From Streptomyces sp. SM10 (GTDB taxonomy: Bacteria; Actinomycetota; Actinomycetes; Streptomycetales; Streptomycetaceae): a DNA stretch of 64,000 bases. Below the pieces are notes generated by a model, which did not search any database, was not told where the DNA came from, and saw nothing but the letters and a program-made list of their open reading frames with translations. Shown here piece by piece: positions 59,972 through 64,000 of this stretch. The position numbers and the translations under genes are program-made. Positions within the stretch are counted from its first letter, which is position 1; every line of letters starts with the position of its first letter. The DNA lies in NCBI RefSeq assembly GCF_002910915.1, contig NZ_NEUF01000039.1:27218-91217 (forward strand), in the 5' to 3' direction.

Positions 59972-60711
59972 TCACGTCCCTCCCGGGGTCATGGAGCCGG
60001 TCCTTCCGGGCCTCGGAACGGACAGGAGGGCAGAACTCCGCCTCCAGCAGCTCCGTTTCGAGGCCCGCGCCGGGCGGTGTGTCGGTGGTGACCCGGAAGG
60101 TGAGGACGTGTCGGCCGTCCCGGGTCGCGGCGGTGCGGACGTAACTGCCGGTGATGTGACCGTTGTGGCCCCGGACGGTGGTGCCGCGGGAGAGTTCCTG
60201 TGGATGGATCCCCATGGCGTACGAACCGGCGGAGGCACCGGTGTCGAGCAGCGTCGGGAGCTGGGCGGGCGGCAGCAGGCGCCCGCCCAGCAACGCCGCG
60301 TAGAAGCCGTCGAGATCGGCCGGCGTGAAGACCGGTTCCCCTGCCGCGCCCGCGAACCGCGGAACGGTGGCCGCGCACGAGCCCCGGCAGGTAGGTGTCG
60401 ACGTCGTCCTCCAGCCGGAGCCCGCCCTCCCGGACGAGTTGGAGGACGGCCGTCGCCACGAACGTCTTGGTGATGCTGCCCGCCCGGAAGTGGTCGTCGG
60501 CCCCGATACCGTGGCCCGCGGAGGCGTATCTCTCCTCGCCGCCGGGGACGGCGCGGTGTGCCGGAAGGGCCGCCGCGGGTGCACGGCCCTCGACGACGAG
60601 CCGGGGGAGGTAGGACGATGCGGGCGTGGGGTGTGGTTCGCTGGGCAGGCTCGCGGTTTCCGGGGCGAGCAGCACCAGCGGGGCGGCGGGCAGCGCCCTG
60701 GATATCGGCAT
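59972..60711 (-). pseudogene. Serine hydrolase (beta-lactamase/DD-peptidase-like) with deletion
   Basis: From ATG 60711 the frame gives MPISRALPAAPLVLLAPETA, later FRAGSITKTFVATAVLQLVR, with the SITK nucleophile motif. At about 60370 the frame changes and the homologous C-terminal end FTPADLDGFYAALLGGRLLP, YAMGIHPQELSRGTTVRGHN and LLEAEFCPP is found. About 130 codons, including the YxN motif, are missing. The original was probably an exported D-Ala-D-Ala carboxypeptidase-like hydrolase. Confidence 0.75.
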
Positions 60712-60829
60712 GTCAGGGGGTCCCTTCCTCCGGTCACATCGAGACCGACCCCGACCCGGGACCATGACCGGTCCCGGGGTGAGGGACAATGAACGCTCTG
60801 CCAGGGCGGGTTGATCGCAGAGGGGACGC

Positions 60830-62854
60830 ATGTCGGAGGCGGAGCAGTCGCGGGAGCCCCAAGGGGGCAAGGACGGACGTCTCCTCGCGGGGCGGTACCG
60901 CCTCGGGGAGGTGCTCGGCCGGGGCGGCATGGGCACGGTCTGGCGTGCTGCCGACGAGACGTTGGGACGCACGGTCGCGGTCAAGGAACTGCGCTTCCCG
61001 TCGTCCATCGACGAGGAGGAGAAGCGGCGCCTCATCACGCGAACCCTGCGTGAGGCGAAGGCGATCGCGAGGATCCGCAACACCAGCGCGGTGACCGTCT
61101 ACGACGTGGTCGAGGAGGACGACCGGCCGTGGATCGTCATGGAGCTGATCGAGGGCAAGTCCCTGGCCGAGGTGATCCGTGAGGACGGGACGCTGGCTCC
61201 GAGGCGCGCGGCGGAGGTAGGCCTCGCCATCCTCGACGTGCTGCGCTCGGCGCACCGCGAGGGCATTCTGCACCGCGACGTAAAGCCGTCCAACGTGCTG
61301 ATCTCGGAGGACGGCCGGGTGGTCCTGACCGACTTCGGGATCGCCCAGGTCGAGGGCGACCCCTCCGTCACCTCGACGGGCATGCTCGTCGGTGCTCCTT
61401 CCTACATCTCGCCCGAGCGGGCGCGCGGCCACAAGCCGGGGCCGCCCGCCGACCTGTGGTCGCTCGGCGGGCTGCTCTACGCCAGCGTCGAGGGACGCCC
61501 GCCGTACGACAAGGGTTCGGCCATCGCCACGCTGACGGCGGTGATGACCGAGCCGGTCGAGCCCCCGGCCCACGCGGGCCCGCTGGAAGAGGTCATCTAC
61601 GGCCTGCTGGCGCGGGATCCCGACCAGCGGCTGGACGACGCCGGTGCGCGCGTCCTGCTCGACGCCGTGATCAACGCTCCGGAGGAACCCGCCGTCCCTC
61701 CGGCCGAGCGCACGCAGGTCATGGCGCTGCCCACGATCGGTGACGCCGGCAGCGACAGGGGCGGCCGGAGCGTCAGGGGCGGTGGCCGGAAGGCCGCCGG
61801 CGCGGCAGCCGCGGCCGCTGCCCCCGCGGACGCCGGGAGGCAGGCCACCGAAAGCCCGGCCCCCGAGGGCGGGGCCCCCGGTTCCGCCTCCGGTCCCGAC
61901 TCCTCCTCGGCGACGTCCCAGGCAGGCGTGGCGGGGATCGCGGAGGGCACGAAGGAACGGCTGCGCGGCGCACTGCGGTCGGTACGCAACGCCAAGACCT
62001 CGGCCGCCGCCCCGGTGGCCACCGCGTCGGCCTCCGGGCCGGCCGGGCGTCCTGGTGCGACCCGCGCCTCGATCACCGACGTCGTGCCGCGCCGCACGCT
62101 GGCGGTCATCGCCGGGGTCGTCGTGCTCGCCGTCCTCGGCACGGTCCTGGCGCTCACACTCGGCGACGACGGTTCGGGCAACGAAGGCGGCGGCTCCAAG
62201 GGCGGCCCCGCCTCGTCGGCCGGCGCCACCACCGGCGGTGACGCGGAGCAGGCCACCGGAGGCGGCTCGGGCAAGGACGAGGGCGACGCGGAGAAGGACG
62301 GCGGCAAGGACGGACAGGGGGAGGACAAGGGTGAGGCGTCGGGCGACACGTCACCCTCGACGGAGCCCGAGGAGCCTTCCCCCGACCCGGACGCGCTGCC
62401 TGCCGGGTACAAGAAGGTCACCGACGAGCGGTTCCACTTCTCGATGGCGATGCCCGAGAGCTTCAAGCGCAACGGCATAGCGGGAAGCAATTCCGGCGGC
62501 ATCTACAACGACGGCGGCGGCTTCCCGCGCGTCCAGATCGACTACAACGCCTCGCCCGGGGACGACGCCGCCGCCGCATGGCGCGGTCTGATGGGAGCGG
62601 TCGCCGGAAGCAGCAGCGGGTACAAGCACATCGGCATAAAGAAGGTCGAGTACAACAACTACCCGACCGTCGCCGACTGGGAGTTCACGCGCAACCAGCA
62701 GGGCATGCGGGTCAGGGTCCTCAACCGCGGCTTCAAGGTCGACGCCACCCACGGTTACTCGATCATGATCAGCTGCAAGGCGGACGAGTGGGACGGCGAC
62801 GCCTGCCGCACGCTGCGCGAGACGGCGTTCGCCACGTTCGAGCCCACCGATTGA
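60830..62854 (+). CDS. Ser/Thr protein kinase with one TM helix and extracellular domain
   Basis: 674 residues. Kinase domain at residues 20-280: glycine loop GRGGMG (30-35), K52, catalytic D150 (LHRDVKPSN), DFG 168-170, and APSYISPE. A Pro/Ala/Ser linker with low complexity follows, one transmembrane helix at about 421-445, an acidic Gly/Asp-rich spacer, and a soluble extracellular domain of about 155 residues (YKKVTDERFHFSMAMPESF) without PASTA repeats. It may sense an extracellular signal. It starts a kinase gene cluster. Similar genes are multiple in Streptomyces. Confidence 0.92.
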   Translation: MSEAEQSREPQGGKDGRLLAGRYRLGEVLGRGGMGTVWRAADETLGRTVAVKELRFPSSIDEEEKRRLITRTLREAKAIARIRNTSAVTVYDVVEEDDRPWIVMELIEGKSLAEVIREDGTLAPRRAAEVGLAILDVLRSAHREGILHRDVKPSNVLISEDGRVVLTDFGIAQVEGDPSVTSTGMLVGAPSYISPERARGHKPGPPADLWSLGGLLYASVEGRPPYDKGSAIATLTAVMTEPVEPPAHAGPLEEVIYGLLARDPDQRLDDAGARVLLDAVINAPEEPAVPPAERTQVMALPTIGDAGSDRGGRSVRGGGRKAAGAAAAAAAPADAGRQATESPAPEGGAPGSASGPDSSSATSQAGVAGIAEGTKERLRGALRSVRNAKTSAAAPVATASASGPAGRPGATRASITDVVPRRTLAVIAGVVVLAVLGTVLALTLGDDGSGNEGGGSKGGPASSAGATTGGDAEQATGGGSGKDEGDAEKDGGKDGQGEDKGEASGDTSPSTEPEEPSPDPDALPAGYKKVTDERFHFSMAMPESFKRNGIAGSNSGGIYNDGGGFPRVQIDYNASPGDDAAAAWRGLMGAVAGSSSGYKHIGIKKVEYNNYPTVADWEFTRNQQGMRVRVLNRGFKVDATHGYSIMISCKADEWDGDACRTLRETAFATFEPTD

Positions 62855-62897
62855 TCCGGCGGGGCGACGGGCTGACCTGCCACGGGTGCACGACGCA

Positions 62898-62924
62898 GCG
62901 GCCGGGTTGAGGCGACCCGGCCGC
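62898..62924 (+). terminator. Terminator after the Ser/Thr kinase gene
   Basis: Perfect 10-bp inverted repeat GCGGCCGGGT and ACCCGGCCGC with a 7-nt loop, 43 bp after the stop codon. It precedes the next kinase-like gene, which should have its own promoter. Confidence 0.7.
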
Positions 62925-63067
62925 GCGGTCGCGTCCTGCCACGTATTGTGAGACGCCGAGGACCGTACGCAGCCGGAATCGTGGGTCAATTGCACGGCAA
63001 GTGACCGCAATTGATGGATTCATGCGGTCTCCGTGACCGGGGGAACAGCGCGCTCTGGGGAGGCGTC

Positions 63068-64000
63068 GTGGACGACTACGCGGGTCGGGTGCTTGCCGAC
63101 CGCTACCGCCTTCCCCTGCCTCCGTCCGATGCGTACGAACTCGCCGAGACACGGGCGTTCGACACGTACAGCGGCCAAGAGGTCCTGGTGCGGCAGGTGC
63201 CGCTGCCGGAGGTCGTGGACGCGGAGGTGCTCGACGGCGACGGCGTCCCCTCGGCGAGACGTGCCACCGGCCGTACGGTGCGGCGGTCCACGGACCCCGC
63301 GGTCCGGCGGGCGATCGAGGCCGCGCAGGCGGCCGCGCAGGTGCCCGACCATCCGCGCCTGGACCAGGTCTTCGACGTGTTCGCCGAGGCGGGATCGCTC
63401 TGGATCGTGAGCGAACGCGTGGCCGCCCGGCCGCTCGCCGCCCTCCTCGCGGAGCGGCCCCTCAACCCCTACCGGGCCGCCGAGATCGGTTCCGACGTGC
63501 TCACGGCGCTGCGGGTGCTGCACGCGCACGGCTGGACCCACCGCAACATCACGGTCCGCACGGTGCTGGTCTGCGACGACGGCCGTGTGGTGCTGACCGG
63601 ACTGGCGGCGGGCGCGGCCGAGGAAGCGCTCTGCGGATACGTTCCGGCACCCCAGCCGGACGAGGGGGACGCCTACGGGCCTCCGGCGGTCGAGACGGGC
63701 CCCACCGGCCCGTACGAGCCCCCGGCGGACGAGACGGGCCCCACCGCCCCGTACGAGCTCCCGGCGGTCGAGCCCGCTCCGTACGCGCTCCCGGCGGACG
63801 AGTCCGCCCCGTACGAGCTCCCGGCGGTCGAGCCCGCTCCGTACGCGCCCCCGGTGCCGTACGAGCAGGGTCCCGCCGCCCTGCCGGCCTCCGACGCGCC
63901 CCCGGAGGCCCTGCCCGCCCCCAGGACGCCCGCCGACGGCGGGCCGGCCGCCGGTTCCCGTGCCGAGATCGAGGTGGCACCGCCCTTCCTGCCCACGGCG
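63068..64000 (+). CDS. Protein kinase-like pseudokinase (partial)
   Basis: 311 codons from GTG 63068 to the window end. The kinase fold is recognisable: HPRLDQVFDVFAEAGSLWIV and HAHGWTHRNITVRTVLV. H158-R159-N160 replaces HRD, so the catalytic Asp is absent; DFG reads T177-G178-L179; the VAxK lysine position is arginine in EVLVRQV; no glycine loop is visible. After residue 200 comes a Tyr-Pro-Ala-Glu repeat region, probably extended. Likely a non-catalytic kinase that regulates or scaffolds. Its end is outside the window. Confidence 0.8.
   Translation, partial: MDDYAGRVLADRYRLPLPPSDAYELAETRAFDTYSGQEVLVRQVPLPEVVDAEVLDGDGVPSARRATGRTVRRSTDPAVRRAIEAAQAAAQVPDHPRLDQVFDVFAEAGSLWIVSERVAARPLAALLAERPLNPYRAAEIGSDVLTALRVLHAHGWTHRNITVRTVLVCDDGRVVLTGLAAGAAEEALCGYVPAPQPDEGDAYGPPAVETGPTGPYEPPADETGPTAPYELPAVEPAPYALPADESAPYELPAVEPAPYAPPVPYEQGPAALPASDAPPEALPAPRTPADGGPAAGSRAEIEVAPPFLPTA
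63690..63850 (+). repeat. 60-bp tandem repeat in the pseudokinase gene
   Basis: A 60-bp unit (63751-63810) is repeated with near identity from 63811, encoding YELPAVEPAPYALPADESAP-type residues with a 10-residue sub-period. Weaker copies start at about 63690 (PYEPPADETGP). Such repeats change length readily by slippage or recombination. Confidence 0.8.

Overview
The window is high-GC DNA with Streptomyces-type gene content and order. It runs through the end of the S10/spc/alpha ribosomal-protein block (adk-map-infA-rpmJ-rpsM-rpsK-rpoA-rplQ-truA), then rplM-rpsI-glmM, coaA, glmS-acpS-nnr-alr, tsaE/tsaB/rimI/tsaD, groES-groEL1 with CIRCE operators, whiD-bldM-sigD-like sigma-guaB-guaB3, glpD and a serine/threonine kinase cluster. 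GTG starts are common. whiD and bldM are developmental regulators of sporulating actinomycetes and make Streptomyces (or a very close relative) the best reading. No species is claimed.

Layout. 0-5.5 kb: translation and RNA polymerase genes. 5.5-10 kb: two uncharacterised membrane or exported proteins and an ABC-F ATPase. 10-12.8 kb: rplM, rpsI, glmM. 12.8-17.1 kb (minus strand): a PH-like membrane protein, a DUF389 protein, pantothenate kinase and a frameshifted ECF sigma factor gene. 17.2-23.8 kb: an accessory region with a DUF234-type AAA ATPase, a DUF397/DUF5753 regulator pair whose HTH half is missing, and an ESX-like small-protein / large helical protein / membrane protein cluster with two broken members. 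A 27-bp element containing a palindrome occurs twice here. 23.9-31 kb: cell-wall and housekeeping genes (glmS, acpS, nnr, alr, tsaE). 31.1-37.3 kb: an RHS polymorphic-toxin island in decay (5'-truncated LamG gene, internally deleted RHS gene, candidate two-TM immunity gene), lying between tsaE and tsaB-rimI-tsaD. 38-47 kb: t6A synthesis genes, small conserved genes, a polysaccharide deacetylase lipoprotein and groES-groEL1. 47-50.5 kb: an SDR oxidoreductase, an aldehyde dehydrogenase fossil, a MOSC protein and a LysR regulator. 50.7-56 kb: whiD, bldM, a sigma factor, guaB and guaB3. 56-64 kb: a Pro/Gly-rich membrane protein, a nucleotide-sugar dehydrogenase lacking its catalytic Cys, glpD, a serine hydrolase fossil, a PASTA-less Ser/Thr kinase and a partial pseudokinase.

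How the genes work together. Core modules are translation, the amino-sugar route to UDP-GlcNAc (glmS, glmM), D-alanine supply (alr), t6A tRNA modification (tsaB/D/E), HrcA-CIRCE-controlled chaperonin, guanine nucleotide synthesis, and developmental control. The bldM upstream region contains a sequence that fits the sigma-BldN promoter consensus. No new system is proven. The best candidates for something undescribed are the 17.2-23.8 kb accessory group with its shared palindromic element, the RHS island, and several family members that have lost catalytic residues (YkuD-like, GuaB3, nucleotide-sugar dehydrogenase, pseudokinase). Nine broken or truncated genes lie in the accessory stretches and none in the core genes, which argues for real decay, although two single-base lesions could be sequence errors.
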